The position numbers and the translations under genes were made by a program. The notes beneath the pieces are model-generated. The model was not told where the DNA came from. It ran no database searches and saw nothing but the letters and a program-made list of their open reading frames with translations. From positions 132,501 to 196,500 of the forward strand of contig JAMPIV010018779.1 in assembly GCA_024509875.1 (NCBI GenBank): DNA of 64,000 bases, in the 5' to 3' direction. Origin of the DNA: Oreohelix idahoensis. Lineage: Eukaryota > Mollusca > Gastropoda > Stylommatophora > Oreohelicidae. This document shows, piece after piece, positions 28,401-41,511 of this stretch; the first letter of the stretch is position 1; every line of letters begins with the position of its first letter.

Positions 28401-29931
28401 GAAGGAACACACCTATTGGCCTTGTCTATCGCAACCGAAATGAAAAATGACCCCCTCCCCTCATTTGAATATCCACTGAAAACCAGTGAAACGTTTGCAC
28501 AGGTGAAGATCAGTAATCACCTGACAAAAAGACAGAGGGAGAAGGTTCAACAGGTCCTTGAGAAACATACAGATGTGTTAACGGATAAACTGGGGCACAC
28601 AAATTTGTTGGAATATGATATGAAACTACTAGACCCAGCACCTATCTGAATGAGGCCCTATTCTATTCCTTTCGCTGAGGAAAAAGCTTTGAAAGAGGAG
28701 ATAGATTATTTGTTACAAGAAGGAATTATTTCTCACAGTGAGTCTCCTTATAGTTCCTGTGTGGTTTTGTTGCGGAAACCATCGGGAGAACATAGACTGC
28801 ATAGATTACAGGAAACTGAATGCTGTCACAGAAGGTCAGGTGGATCCATTACCTGATACTACTCAACATTTTGCCAGGCTGAACAAGGCAAAATATTTTT
28901 CTAAGGTGGATCTTAGCAAAGGCTATTACCAAATTCCAGTAAAGCCTGAGGTTCGACCTTATTTAGCCTTTAGCACCTCGGAAGGTCATTATGAGTTCAA
29001 CATGTTACCGCTTGGGTTGAAAAATGCCCCGAGTGTGTTTTCAAGGATGATGCGAAAATTATTGGATCCCCTGAAAAATCCATGTATTTCGAATTTTATG
29101 GACGATATCCTCATTGCCACGGAAACATTTGAGGAACACGTTACCTCTTTGAATATCCTGTTTGATAGACTCAGAGAGGCTAACTTAACTGCTAGGCCAA
29201 CAAAATGTTGTATTGGTTGTAAAGAGTTGGAATTCTTGGGACATACTGTACATCAGGGTAGCATGGCCCCTGATCCCAAGAATCTGGAAAAATTGAAAAG
29301 AGCACCTAGGCCACAAACACAGAAAGATGTGCGATCTTTCGTGTCGTTGTGTGGTTTCTTCCAAAAGTACATCAAAAATGTTAACTCTATATGTGCTCCT
29401 CTGACGGATTTAACTCGCAAAGGTCAACCTGATACAATAAATTGGTCAGCACAGTGTGAATTGGCTTACCAGGAGTTAAAAGAAAAACTCACAAGCAGGC
29501 CAGTATTGCAATTGCCTGACTTGAATCAAGAATTTATAGTGAGAAGTGACGCAAGCAATGTGGGCCTGGGCGCTACATTGTTGCAAAGGTCCTCCTCACA
29601 AGATGGAGAATTGAACCCAGTTGCTTATGCAAGCTGCAAGTTGAACAAGGCGGAAAAAAATTATTCAACAAGTGAAAAGGAATGTCTCGCGTTGATATGG
29701 GTGATAAAAAAATTCCAGATTTATTTATATGGCAGGACATTTGTGGTCCAAACGGATCATTCACCATTCGTATTCCTGTCACAGGAAAAGCATGAAAATT
29801 CCAGATTGTTGAGATGGTCTTTATTATTGCAGCCATACTCATTTCTGACTGAATATATTCCCGGCCCTCTGAACGTAGGTGCAGTCTTTTTGAGCAGACA
29901 TCCTTATGATGAAGATCAGAAAAACGCGTAA
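28401..29931 (+). pseudogene. Gmr1-A reverse transcriptase and RNase H
   Basis: The linker and RT start are broken by a TGA at 28647-28649 and a frameshift near 28790. The main frame (28738-29931) has KVDLSKGYYQIPV, LPLGLKNAPSVF and the catalytic FMDD (residues 120-123 of that frame). Then come the tether and RNase H, with VRSDASNVGLGATLLQ, STSEKECLALIW and VVQTDHSPFVFLS. It stops 70 bp before the 3' LTR. FMDD replaces the common YVDD/YLDD but keeps both metal-binding Asp residues. Homologous to 41511-39880 in Gmr1-B. Confidence 0.93.
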
Positions 29932-29987
29932 GACTTCATTGAGCTAAGTTATCTCGCAGATTATAACCTGCTAATGATTGCATGTTT

Positions 29988-30001
29988 TAGGATGGGAGGT
30001 G
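29988..30001 (+). promoter_or_regulatory. Gmr1-A polypurine tract
   Basis: The purine-rich run TTAGGATGGGAGGTG lies directly before the 3' LTR start TGTAGT at 30002. This is the position from which plus-strand DNA synthesis is primed in LTR retrotransposons. Confidence 0.7.
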
Positions 30002-32220
30002 TGTAGTAAAATCTGCGAGAATAATCGCTCATTGCAGTAAGATTTTAGTCATAAAATGATAATAAATAAAACCGCCCTATTGTGTCTGACGGTGATACTC
30101 TCACACGCCAGCATCGCGCTGAATTTTGTGCCATGGAACGGCTTAGAACGATCCCACGGTAAAAATCTAACACGTGTTTTAGTTTCGGTTTAGAAAACGT
30201 ACAACTAACATTTTGGCCGCTTGCCAGATCTACCCCAGGAGACTGCGGCAATCCTTATAATTAACGATTTGTTAGAAATGTAACGCCCAACTGCTGTCTG
30301 AAGTAACGTAATCTGTCAACAGTAACGCAAAATTTGGTAGTCTTTTGGACTTTTTCTAAGTCGCAATAACGAGACGACTGTAATACTTTAACGCAAAATG
30401 CTACCATCGCCTTGCCAAAACCCGCTTCGTTCTGCCCGCGAGACAACTAGTATATACACGCTGTGGGCAAAGCCAACTGATATACACACACAGACAGTTT
30501 AAATTCTCGACGCGTAGTGTAGTTGTGATGTCACAAAAACAAGTTGGTTTATTTGAAAAATTAAAAAGTGAGACAGAAGAAGGGGGAAAAGATGGTAGAC
30601 TTATGTAAAAAGTTATAATTAACGACTGTCAGTGATAAAACTGATGTCTAAACGCACATGAATATAGTCATAAAAATTATATATTCGTGTAGCTTAGTGT
30701 ATTCTGAGCACAAATATGTTTTAATATTAATGGTAGTCAAATTATTAGCCAAGTTTTTTAGGAAATACTATTTGACTGGAAACGCGTAGACGAACGGACT
30801 GTTGTCCTTGCTCGTTAACTGTAACGTTATTGGGAACGATAGTTTGAAAGGAGGCATAGGAGTAATTCGAATCTGATTGGAGGGTATAGGAGGGTAGACA
30901 GAGAGTATTGGCTGGGCAGAAAAGATAAAATCTATATTTAGAAAAATCACTTCTAGAAGTGTGAAGTAGTGTTTTTCTTTTCAAATTTTTGAAAATTGAA
31001 ATGCTAGACCCTCGCTGTGATTGGGCCGGTCTAGGCATATTGGCAAAAAGCGTTTACAGCTCAGCGCCAGTTGAAAAGAAATATGTTAGAAGCAAGCTGC
31101 GTTGTCCTCAGCAGTACCAAGTGTGTTATTACCCATTGGCAGTCTGAACAGAAGGCAAAGCTGAACTTAAACTACTATTTATGCTAAAGCCAGTCAACGT
31201 ACGTTTGTGATATTTCTTTGAATTGTGGTAAGGAAAGAAATTATTAATTTTGTTATTACAATAAAATTGGTGTCTGCGATACTGCTCGATTGGGAAGGTT
31301 TACGACTAAGTACAAAGTCCCCAGCAGAGTTATGCAGGACCTGTGGGGTGTGTTCAAGCAGTAACAGCAGTAACAATTAATGTGTATTGCATAACTGAAA
31401 ATGATTTCCACAGTTGCCAGTGGGAAAGCTAACCCACGTTATCTTATGGGAGATCATCATTTTGCAGTGTCAGAGGCGTTGTAGCCCTTAAGGAACAGAA
31501 TAGGGGCACTGGTAATGCATTGTCATCTCAGAGTGGTATGGGGTGGTCAGAGAGATCTGACCCTTTTTCTTTATGTCAATTATTACATGTGAAAGGGAAT
31601 ATAGATGTGTTTTTAAGAATCATAACGTTGTTTCAGAGGTTTTTGTTCTGGTACAGTGTGGGTACCAGAACCCTGGTGGCGTTGTTGCAGTGTACTAAAG
31701 TAACCTATTGTTTGGACCCTGAGGTCTAGTTACTGCACCAGGAACCTTGTCAGCGTGGTCATACCAGAGAGCCTGTGAAAATTACAGCAACATCTATTAT
31801 CTAGATAAGTGCCATACATGTCGGCACTCAGTTTATCCACTATAATACTATATTTCTGTATAGAAATAACATAAAATAAATTGTTGGCAAGAAACTTTCA
31901 AGATAATTTTAAAAGAGAAAGAGGGAATGATGACAGTACCACACACATACTATTATTACCAGTGTCATTAACTTAGTGAACATAGATACACATATTTTGA
32001 TTGTCTTATTATTAATTGAATGGACAGAAGATCCATGGTAGTATTTAAATTGTTATAAATACATTCATAATATCAATTTTTGGTTGTTGGACCTGATGCA
32101 GACAATTCTGATCAGGCCAAATAAATTGTAAATAACCATTTTACCAAACCTTTAACACAGACTTCTATAAGATATATTTCATAGAGTGTCAGTGTGTTTG
32201 TGGTTGTAGTCTTGATTCAG

Positions 32221-33754
<1,534 letters not shown>

Positions 33755-34008
33755 GTCATATATAATGTGTTAGTAAATACATGTGTTTGTAGTACTTGTA
33801 CTTACAATACATCATACACTCATAACCCTAGACATATAGACGTAGCTAGCATACATATTAGTCGAGAATAAGTCTGATTGAGGTCGTAAGGTGGTAGCAG
33901 AAAGGTGTTCTGATAAATCAACCCAACATTTAGTATAATCAGGGACCTTCACAGCTGACCTCATTCAGTACAATAGGAATAACATCTTATAACATCAAAT
34001 CCACCACA

Positions 34009-34230
34009 GATACAAACTGTTCAAGAAACTAAAAATAGAATCTACCGATGAGTGTAGCTTTGGCACCGATAAAGTGACAGCTGAACACTGCTATAAAAGT
34101 TCCCAACATATGAAGAACATAGAAAACACATATGACCGTCGCCAGTACCAATAATATACAAGCTCTATGGTGATATCAAAAACATCAAACTGACCACTGC
34201 TTTCAAGTCGACGTCCGAAAGTTTATGAAG
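34009..34230 (+). pseudogene. LINE C-terminal domain, 3' half
   Basis: Directly after Gmr1-A the frame reads KLFKKLKIESTDECSFGTDK, then VTAEH. After decay it ends KLYGDIKNIKLTTAFKSTSESL and a stop near 34229. Placed after RTGHSRLRH at 22743 it completes the Jockey/CR1-like C-terminal domain, so these two pieces were contiguous before Gmr1-A inserted. Confidence 0.82.
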
Positions 34231-35148
34231 ATGAAGTATCCATTTGATGTAGGCCTACATGAAACAAATGTCAAAGCACGGAACAATAGCTGTCATTTAA
34301 CTAACAAGTTTCAATTATTATTATTTTCTTCGAGAAACAAAAAATAAAATTTTACAAAATGGACAATAAACTACAAACTCTTAAATTCTTGTTTAAGTTA
34401 CAAGAGACGGCAGAAATTGCTGCCCTGTATGAAATTATGAGTTGAACAGATCGAATCTCAAGCTCAGCTGTAATGTTAATGTAAACAGCATTTCATGTAA
34501 TAAAATAGCAGTTAATTGTCTTTATTTTGAGGTCTATTTCATGTTAATATTTTGGATAGGACTGAAAAAAATAACAATTTAAACATAGATAGCGACTTTT
34601 CAATCAGCCTATGCTGACAGGTGGCGTGGGAAGAAATATAAAATAGAGAGATCCTCGGAAGTGGATTGACATGATTTGCCAACGTTAGCGGATACGGTTG
34701 TTATTGAAGAGATCGGCCAGTCAAACCTTCTGAGCAAAACAAGCAGAAAAACGTTAAATAACAAAATATTTGGACATTCATTCGTGTGTTTGTTTGTACA
34801 TTTTATTTACGTATTTTATATCATCCGTACAGTTCCCGACATTCTATGCGGAGACATAAAATGAACAGCCCTATCGCAACCTCTGGCATGTCATGAAAGG
34901 CTGCTTGTGTGAGGTTGTGCACGGGGCTGCCAACCTCATTATGTTAAATACATTGCTGCAAAAACCACTGCTACATGTGCTCTGCTGCAGGCTTCCTTCA
35001 AGAGGTCAAGTTGCTGTGGTGACCTCCATGTTCTGTATGGAGTAAATACGGAAAGGAATGATAGAATGTCTTTATGTGTTTTATTTCTTGATTGTTGTAG
35101 TGACTGTCATAATTTTAATACGATGGAGATAAATTAAACAAATATATT
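34231..35148. other. Unassigned sequence
   Basis: Only short frames without motifs; no repeat boundary recognised apart from the start of repeat B at its right end. Confidence 0.3.
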
Positions 35149-36010
35149 GCCACGGGTTGCCTCCCCTAGGCTTTGCAGTAGTGGTCCAACAGTGGCCAAA
35201 AATCATAACTAATGTGGATCTTCAAAGATGTCTACCTTCGCAGAAGATTACTCTTGGCAGAGTTGTTGATAGTATGATAATGATGCTTCTACCTCAAGGT
35301 GGTATCTACAAAATATTCAGAAAGCGAGAAAAATGCGGCATGAGGCTGAGCAAATGTTAACTCTAGTATCTGCCGTCAATTTTTGTGATGGATAGGGTTA
35401 TCTTATAATTCGTTGGCTCGTTCAAGCCCTCAGCTGAGTTAATTCATCGAAATTTCTCTTATTATTATTGTATAGCTCTGTTTAAGTGTATTTAAGAAAT
35501 TGTCTGAGACATACGGATGTCGTACATTCAAAATGATTAAATCAATTTTAGATTTGTCTTTATACAAGTATAAAATTTAATAATCAATTACAGTTAACAG
35601 TTTAAAAAAAAATAATAATTCTTTAACAAACAATAATCATCATCGAGTGATGTTATGGAGTATTGGGTAAGAGTTCACTTGGCAGCTTTTATGTTTCTAC
35701 TTAGCTGCCAATGAGGTTGTCGGTTCTGCTCTAGCTGATGTTCGGTTCTTTGTAGATGGATGCCCGATTCACACTCGTCACTGCTCAAGTTTGAAAATTG
35801 TAGCACATGATAAGAAGTGTAGTGGTGTCACTATCAAGCTAGTCCCGCGTCTCTAAGACCCGCCTGATGATGGTGTCTAGCAGTGACGTCAGGCCGTTTA
35901 TACCCTCACTTGTTCCATAGATAGTACCCTCAGTTGGTACCACCGACCTCAATTGACTTTGGGATCACAGAGATAGAGTTAAGGCAACTTGTTGAAGATA
36001 CCTCTTACAC
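35149..36010 (+). repeat. Repeat B, copy 1
   Basis: About 860 bp starting TGCCACGGGTTGCCTCCCCT. It shares long collinear blocks with 52965-53274 plus 55727-56285: the TCCAACAGTGGCCAAAA block, the CTTCAAAGATGTCTACCTT block, GTACATTCAAAATGATTAAATC, CACTTGGCAGC and GTCTGATGATGG-like sequence. The right end meets the 3' tail of LINE-B. It may be an LTR or another non-coding transposon; I see no coding domain and the right terminus is uncertain. Confidence 0.75.
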
Positions 36011-37881
36011 TTGTTCCGGGGTTGATAATATAATAATATAATATAATATAATAGCCCCTTCAGTCATAACTGACTAGGGGAATGCACCCCTGAGGTGACA
36101 GCCCTCAACTGCTTATTTTCCTGGTGCTCCTTTCGACGTTTTCTCCTCACCTCTGCTTCTTGTGTGAGCCTCTCTTCGCCCAATCTGAGGTGGTGCCGTA
36201 AATAGCATCGCCACTTAGTGCGATCGGCAGCTTCATCCTCCCATGTTACTGGATTCATGTCCAGTGCACTCATATCTCTCTTGCACGCATCTTTGAACCT
36301 CAGCTGTGGTCGCCCAACTGTTCTCTTGCCATCTGCTAATTGTCCGTAGAAGATATCTTTTGTGATGCGACCATCTTCCATGCGGCGAACATGGCCAAGA
36401 AAGCGAAGTCTGCGCTGTCTAAGCAGCGTATACATACTTTGAAGGCCAGCACGTGACAACACCTCGACATTTGTCACTTTATCTTTCCACGAGATGCCGA
36501 GGATGCGGCGTAGACACCGCAAATGGAAGGTATTGAGCGTTCTTTCTTGCTTAGCATAGGTCGTCCAGGTCTCGCTGCCATATAGGAGTGTGCTGGTGAC
36601 GCAGGCATTATATACCGCAGCTTTGGTCTTCATTGTGAGTTTAGAGTTTCCCCAAACACGCGATGTGAGGCGGGCAAAGGTAGCTGCAGCTTTGCCAATG
36701 CGGCTGTCGATTTCTGTATCCAGTGAGAGTTTGTCATTGATGGTAGACCCTAGGTATGTGAAGTGGTGCACCACTGCCAATTCATAGTTATCGATAGTGA
36801 TAACTGGTACAGCACCCACATCCTGACTCAGCACATTCGTTTTCTTTAGACTTATTGTGAGGCCAAAGTCCTTGCATGCTTTAGTGAAGCGATTCATCAA
36901 GCTCTGAAGTTCCTGTTGGCTTTGAGTGACGACTGCAGCATCATCAGCGAACAACAAGTCTCTTATAGTGACCCTTCTGATTTTTGTTTTTGCCTTCAGC
37001 CTTGAAAGATTAAACAGATGGCCATCTGACCTAGTGTGAAGGCATATTCCTTCAGTTGCATCTCTGAATGCATGTTTCAAGAGTAAGGCAAAGAAGATTC
37101 CGAAGAGGGTCGGAGCCAGAACACAGCCTTGTTTAACGCCACTTCGTATATCAAAGGGCTGTGACGTGCTTCCAGCATATTGGACTGTTCCCTTCATGTC
37201 ATCATGGAATGACTTTATCATTTCCAGCATTTTAGAAGGGCAGCCTATTTTCAGGAGGATTTTAAAGAGTCCATCCCTACTAACCAGGTCGAATGCTTTT
37301 GTGAGGTCTATAAAGGCGATATATAATGGTCTTTTCTGCTCTCTTGATTTTTCCTGAAGCTGGCGGAGAGAGAAGATCATGTTTGTTGTTGATCTGCCAG
37401 CTCGGAATCCACACTGTGCCTCTGGATATATGCGCTCAGCTAACTTGTGTAGTCGCATTAAGATGACTGTGGCAAAAACCTTACCAACCATACTAAGAAG
37501 AGAGATGCCTCTGTAGTTATTGCAATCACTTTTGTCTCCTTTATTTTTATACAGTGTTACAATCTTGGCATCTCGCATGTCTTGAGGAATAGTTGTCTCT
37601 TCCCAGCACTGGCACAGCATCCTATGCAGGGGATGTAATGGCGTGCACTTACAGCATTTGATTAAATCAGGAGGAATCCCATCACTGCCTGGTGCTTTGC
37701 CAGAGGCCAAGCTATCAATGGCCTTACTGAGTTCCTCTAATGTTGGTTCAGCATCCAGCTCCTCCATAGTTGGCAGACTATTGACAGCATCAAGGGCTGC
37801 AGGCGTAACGGTATTGTCTCTAGCGTAAAGCTCAGAGTAGTGCTTGACCCACCTCTCCATCTGCTTACCCTTATCGGTTAG
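36011..37881 (-). mobile_element. LINE-B, 3' part: reverse transcriptase and tail
   Basis: The minus-strand ORF (37881 down to the stop at 36064) encodes RT and the C-terminus of an APE-type LINE. Motifs are GKAPGSDGIPPDLIK, DCNNYRGISLLSMVGKVF, QCGFRAGRSTTNMIFSLRQL, LYIAFIDLTKAFD, SGVKQGCVLAPTLFG and the catalytic LLFADDAAVV. They are followed by FTYLGSTI, LLYGSETW, LRRILGISW and RFLGHVRRME. The 3' tail is an ATTAT/TATAT simple repeat (about 36013-36055). The frame is open throughout and rejoins exactly with 47551-48285 across Gmr1-B (…GEKL then TDKGKQMERW…). Judged by motif style it is RTE-like, but the clade is not certain. Confidence 0.93.
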
Positions 37882-39102
37882 TGTTGCGACTCCAAATGTT
37901 GAGTGATGATTTATGGTGTCTTAGGTCTGGTATGCGTGTGTGAGGTAGATGTACAGTCAGACAAGTACGGTTCCAACAGGAACGTCACACCAAATCACGA
38001 TGTATGGAGTCAATGAACATTGTAAAACCTCGTGACGTTTTGATCATTTATTATAGACGCCACAATGACGAGGTGTGTAGACATAAACAAGCAGGTACAT
38101 CATAGGTACGATCAAACAGTCATTATTACATCAAGATAGTCAGTACAGCAATGGACGGTAGACGGCATCATAATAGAGATAAATCATATGCATTTCAATA
38201 CATTATAAAGCTGTAATGTAGTCGGGAAAATTCTCCATCCCTTTCTATCTTAGCCAGGAGATAACAATATGTAGGAGATCAATCCACTCTCCTTGAACTG
38301 ACTTCAGCAAGACGGGCACGTCTTCTGAAGTATCAATAATGTCCTCAAAAATCCTCTAGTTAACAAAGGTATCAAACCTAGATCATGTAGCAGGGCAGCA
38401 AGTAATAGTCCTTAGGACATGCATCAACCCGATGCGTTACAACGTAGCAATACGTGAGCCGAGAAACATCTCATAATGAAGACTCTTCAATGACAGGCTA
38501 CGAAACAAATGTCAATCTCGAAAGATGTCTACAAAGTTACTGAAAAATGCAATTACCTTGTCTTCAGGAAATACACCACATAACTCACATGCCTCCAGGC
38601 GTATTAAATCACAAGAGAAATGTCATCTCAAATAAACGAGCAATCTATAAAGAGGACTCCATATTCCTGACAGAACAAAATAAGCATAGACCCTCTCACA
38701 GAGACGTCTTGCTCGCAAAACGAACCGTTCTCGACTGCAGGGCGGAAACGAGAACACAAAGACTTAAAACTTGGACATGCGCAGTAAAGAGCCCAATACG
38801 AATACTGTTCACACAATAAATGAAGATAGAACCTCTTTCTAAGAACAACGTCGAAATCAATGCCTTATAAGGAGACCATTAGACAGCATAGCAAGTTGCC
38901 AACTATTTCTGAGAAAACCGGCCTGTCATATCCATACATGGACATGATTTAAGAGCGCTTAACAAACTTATCTGCCACCTTTTGCCAACAAGAACAGACA
39001 ACTGCATACTATAAAAAGTGACTATTAATTTCACAAGGTTATTTCCCTTGCATTAGAAAAAATATATGTTGTACACAGAATACGAGAAATTCTTGTGCAA
39101 CA
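37882..39102 (-). repeat. Gmr1-B 3' LTR
   Basis: 1221 bp; TGTTGC...GCAACA termini with a 6-bp inverted repeat. It matches 46330-47550 along its whole length. Mirrored small frames in it (38547-38819 and the reverse frame) recur in the other LTR and are not supported as genes. Confidence 0.95.
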
Positions 39103-39120
39103 TATCACCACCGCCTCCCG
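39103..39120 (-). promoter_or_regulatory. Gmr1-B polypurine tract
   Basis: Read on the minus strand, CGGGAGGCGGTGGTGATA abuts the 3' LTR start TGTTGC. It is purine-rich and correctly placed for plus-strand priming. Confidence 0.65.
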
Positions 39121-39879
39121 ATTAAAAAAAATGTGGAACATATTTTTATTTTTTTTAATATCCAAGAGCAAGCGACAAGCGGCTCAAAACGCACAAATTA
39201 TGCGCGGATAATTAATTAAATTGCCTAACATGAGGCTAAATTGACACATAGAGTGTCTGGTGAGAATATATCTCAACAGAAAAATAAATCTGTCTAAAAA
39301 AATATTCATATCGGGGGGTGTCACCAACACACATCACGCTAGCATGTAAACAAAAATACGTATGCAAGTTACTATAGTCATCATCAAATAGCATACTCTA
39401 ATATTGTCTTAAAAATGGATGTACAAATTTGATAGAAAATATCAAATAGCACATTATTTGACATGTAATAACCTTAGTACATAATGAAATTAAAGTACAT
39501 GACGATCCATGACATATCCTCTGACGTTCCGAAGGTAAGTACACAATCTAGAACTCGCCATTGCTTGACAATAGTAAGGTAAGTCCTCAGATCATCAATG
39601 ACATTCTGAGAAAGTACAAACAATATAATGCTATTTAACAACCAATATGCTTCATAAGATACAATACATTATTAACAATTGTGGCCGTTTAGTAAACTTT
39701 CGGCCCTTATATTAACTACTCAGTCTTCCTCTGTTATCTTAAAGACAGAAACAGAAGGAGATGACAACAATGCACAATAGTATGTGTTCACATAAAGTGA
39801 GAACAGATGTGCTAATGTATTGTAGTAATATCGGTGTGTTATGACTCTGTAATATATGTAGAAATATAGGACAGAAGTA
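39121..39879 (-). other. Gmr1-B untranslated region between RNase H and 3' LTR
   Basis: About 760 bp of AT-rich sequence with no domain. No additional 3' ORF, such as an envelope-like gene, can be recognised. Confidence 0.6.
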
Positions 39880-41511
39880 TCAGTTGGAATCATGTGGGCA
39901 TCTAGACAGAATGTCAGCCATCACATTATCCGAACCACGGATAGCTCGCACCGTGAAGTGAAAAGGTTGAAGAGCAATAGCATATCGAGTGGATCTCGAA
40001 CTCTTCAAATTCTTAGTCTGAATAGCTGTAAGAGCTTTTTGATCAGTTTCTAATATGAAATGAGCGCCCAGGAGGAATCGTTGTAGTTTGAGAATTGACC
40101 AAACCATAGCCAACAACTCACGGTCTAAAACCGAGTAGTTCCTCTCTGCCGCATTTAGTTTCCTAGAAATGTACATAACAGGATGCAGAGTTTCTGAATA
40201 CTCTTGCATAAGTGCTGCTCCAATCCCAGTGGATGAAGCATCACTTCGAAGAACAAAAGTCCTATCAAGAGTAGGTAATCTTAGGATGGGAGGAGATGAA
40301 AATATCTTCTTGATCTGGTCTAAGGAAGATTGGCATTCTGGAGACCAACGGACCAGATTAGGCGAACCTTTCTTCAACAATGTTGAGAGAGGTGCCATGA
40401 TCGAAGATAAATTCGGAATAAATCTCCCATAAAATTGGATTAGACCTAAGAGACTACGAACTTGTTTCTTCGTTTTAGGTACAGAGATGTTCAGTATTTT
40501 GGAAGTATTGTGGTCCTCTGTCTTTAAGAGACCATGACCAACACGATGACCCAGGAAAGAAATTTCACCAAAACCAACAAAAGCTTTAGAAGGTTTTGCT
40601 GTCAAATTATACTCACGTAGAGTGGACAGTAAGTCATATAAACCCAAATAGTGATCTTCCCAGGAATCACTGAAGAGACAGATATCATCTAAGTATGCGA
40701 TGACATCTGAACGATGTGAAAGAATTCGACGCATCATGCGAACGAAAGTAGCAGGGGCGTTCATAAGACCGAAAGGCATAACATTCCATTGGAATAGACC
40801 CCTAGGTGTAGAGAAAGCAGTAAGAGGTTTGGCATGCTCTGCTAAAGGCACTTGCCAATAACCTTTAGACAAGTCAAGTTTAGTGAAGAATCTAGAGTTA
40901 GAAAGTCTAATAAGTAGATCTTCTAGTAAAGGCATCGGTTCAGCATCGAACTTAGTAACTTGATTTAATTTGCGATAATCAACGCAAATTCGTATGTTCT
41001 TATCTTTCTTCCGGACAATAACCATGGAAGAAGAATATGGTGAAGTAGATGGTTCAATTATGTTCAATTGAATCATTTCATCCAATTCCTTTTCCACTTG
41101 CGACTGAAAGTGTATAGGGATAGGATAAGGCCTAACCCTAATAGGACTATTGTCGGTAAGAACTATGTCATGTTCAATGACATTTGTGTGTCCAGGGATG
41201 TCAGTGAGAACATCCTGAAATGTTTGTAACATCGACGAGACTTGACGATGTTCCTCAACAGAAAGATTAGGAGAAATAGAAACGTTCTTCCAAGATTCCG
41301 TGGAATGTAGCGGAACCACTGGAAGGGGAAGATTGACATCACAGAAAATAGATTCCTCATCCTGTATGACAGACAGGGATGAGTAATGACCATGAGGTGC
41401 AGGAGAATCATCCGTTGCCTGGAAAATAGGCAGCAAATAGTCCGGACGTTCGTGAAATTCCGAAAGCATGTTTATGTGGAAAGTTTTATGCTTTCCATCA
41501 ATATCGACCAC
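39880..41511 (-). CDS. Gmr1-B reverse transcriptase and RNase H
   Basis: An uninterrupted 543-codon frame. It starts in the integrase C-terminal GPY/F region (DIDGKHKTFHINMLSEF) and passes a linker. The RT shows ICVDYRKLNQVTKFDAEPMP, KLDLSKGYWQVPL, MPFGLMNAPATF and the catalytic YLDD (residues 273-276). RNase H follows, with LRSDASSTGIGAALMQ, SVLDRELLAMVW, ETDQKALTAI and DNVMADILSRC. These enzymes copy element RNA to DNA and remove the template. The Met at 41511 is just the first one in the frame; in the element this is part of the pol polyprotein, separated from integrase by a frameshift. No lesion is visible within this frame. Confidence 0.94.
   Translation of the reverse strand: MVDIDGKHKTFHINMLSEFHERPDYLLPIFQATDDSPAPHGHYSSLSVIQDEESIFCDVNLPLPVVPLHSTESWKNVSISPNLSVEEHRQVSSMLQTFQDVLTDIPGHTNVIEHDIVLTDNSPIRVRPYPIPIHFQSQVEKELDEMIQLNIIEPSTSPYSSSMVIVRKKDKNIRICVDYRKLNQVTKFDAEPMPLLEDLLIRLSNSRFFTKLDLSKGYWQVPLAEHAKPLTAFSTPRGLFQWNVMPFGLMNAPATFVRMMRRILSHRSDVIAYLDDICLFSDSWEDHYLGLYDLLSTLREYNLTAKPSKAFVGFGEISFLGHRVGHGLLKTEDHNTSKILNISVPKTKKQVRSLLGLIQFYGRFIPNLSSIMAPLSTLLKKGSPNLVRWSPECQSSLDQIKKIFSSPPILRLPTLDRTFVLRSDASSTGIGAALMQEYSETLHPVMYISRKLNAAERNYSVLDRELLAMVWSILKLQRFLLGAHFILETDQKALTAIQTKNLKSSRSTRYAIALQPFHFTVRAIRGSDNVMADILSRCPHDSN

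Noticed and set aside
38547..38819. 90-codon frame present twice (also at 46995-47267)
   Set aside because: Both copies lie inside the duplicated Gmr1-B LTRs; conservation reflects LTR identity, not coding selection.
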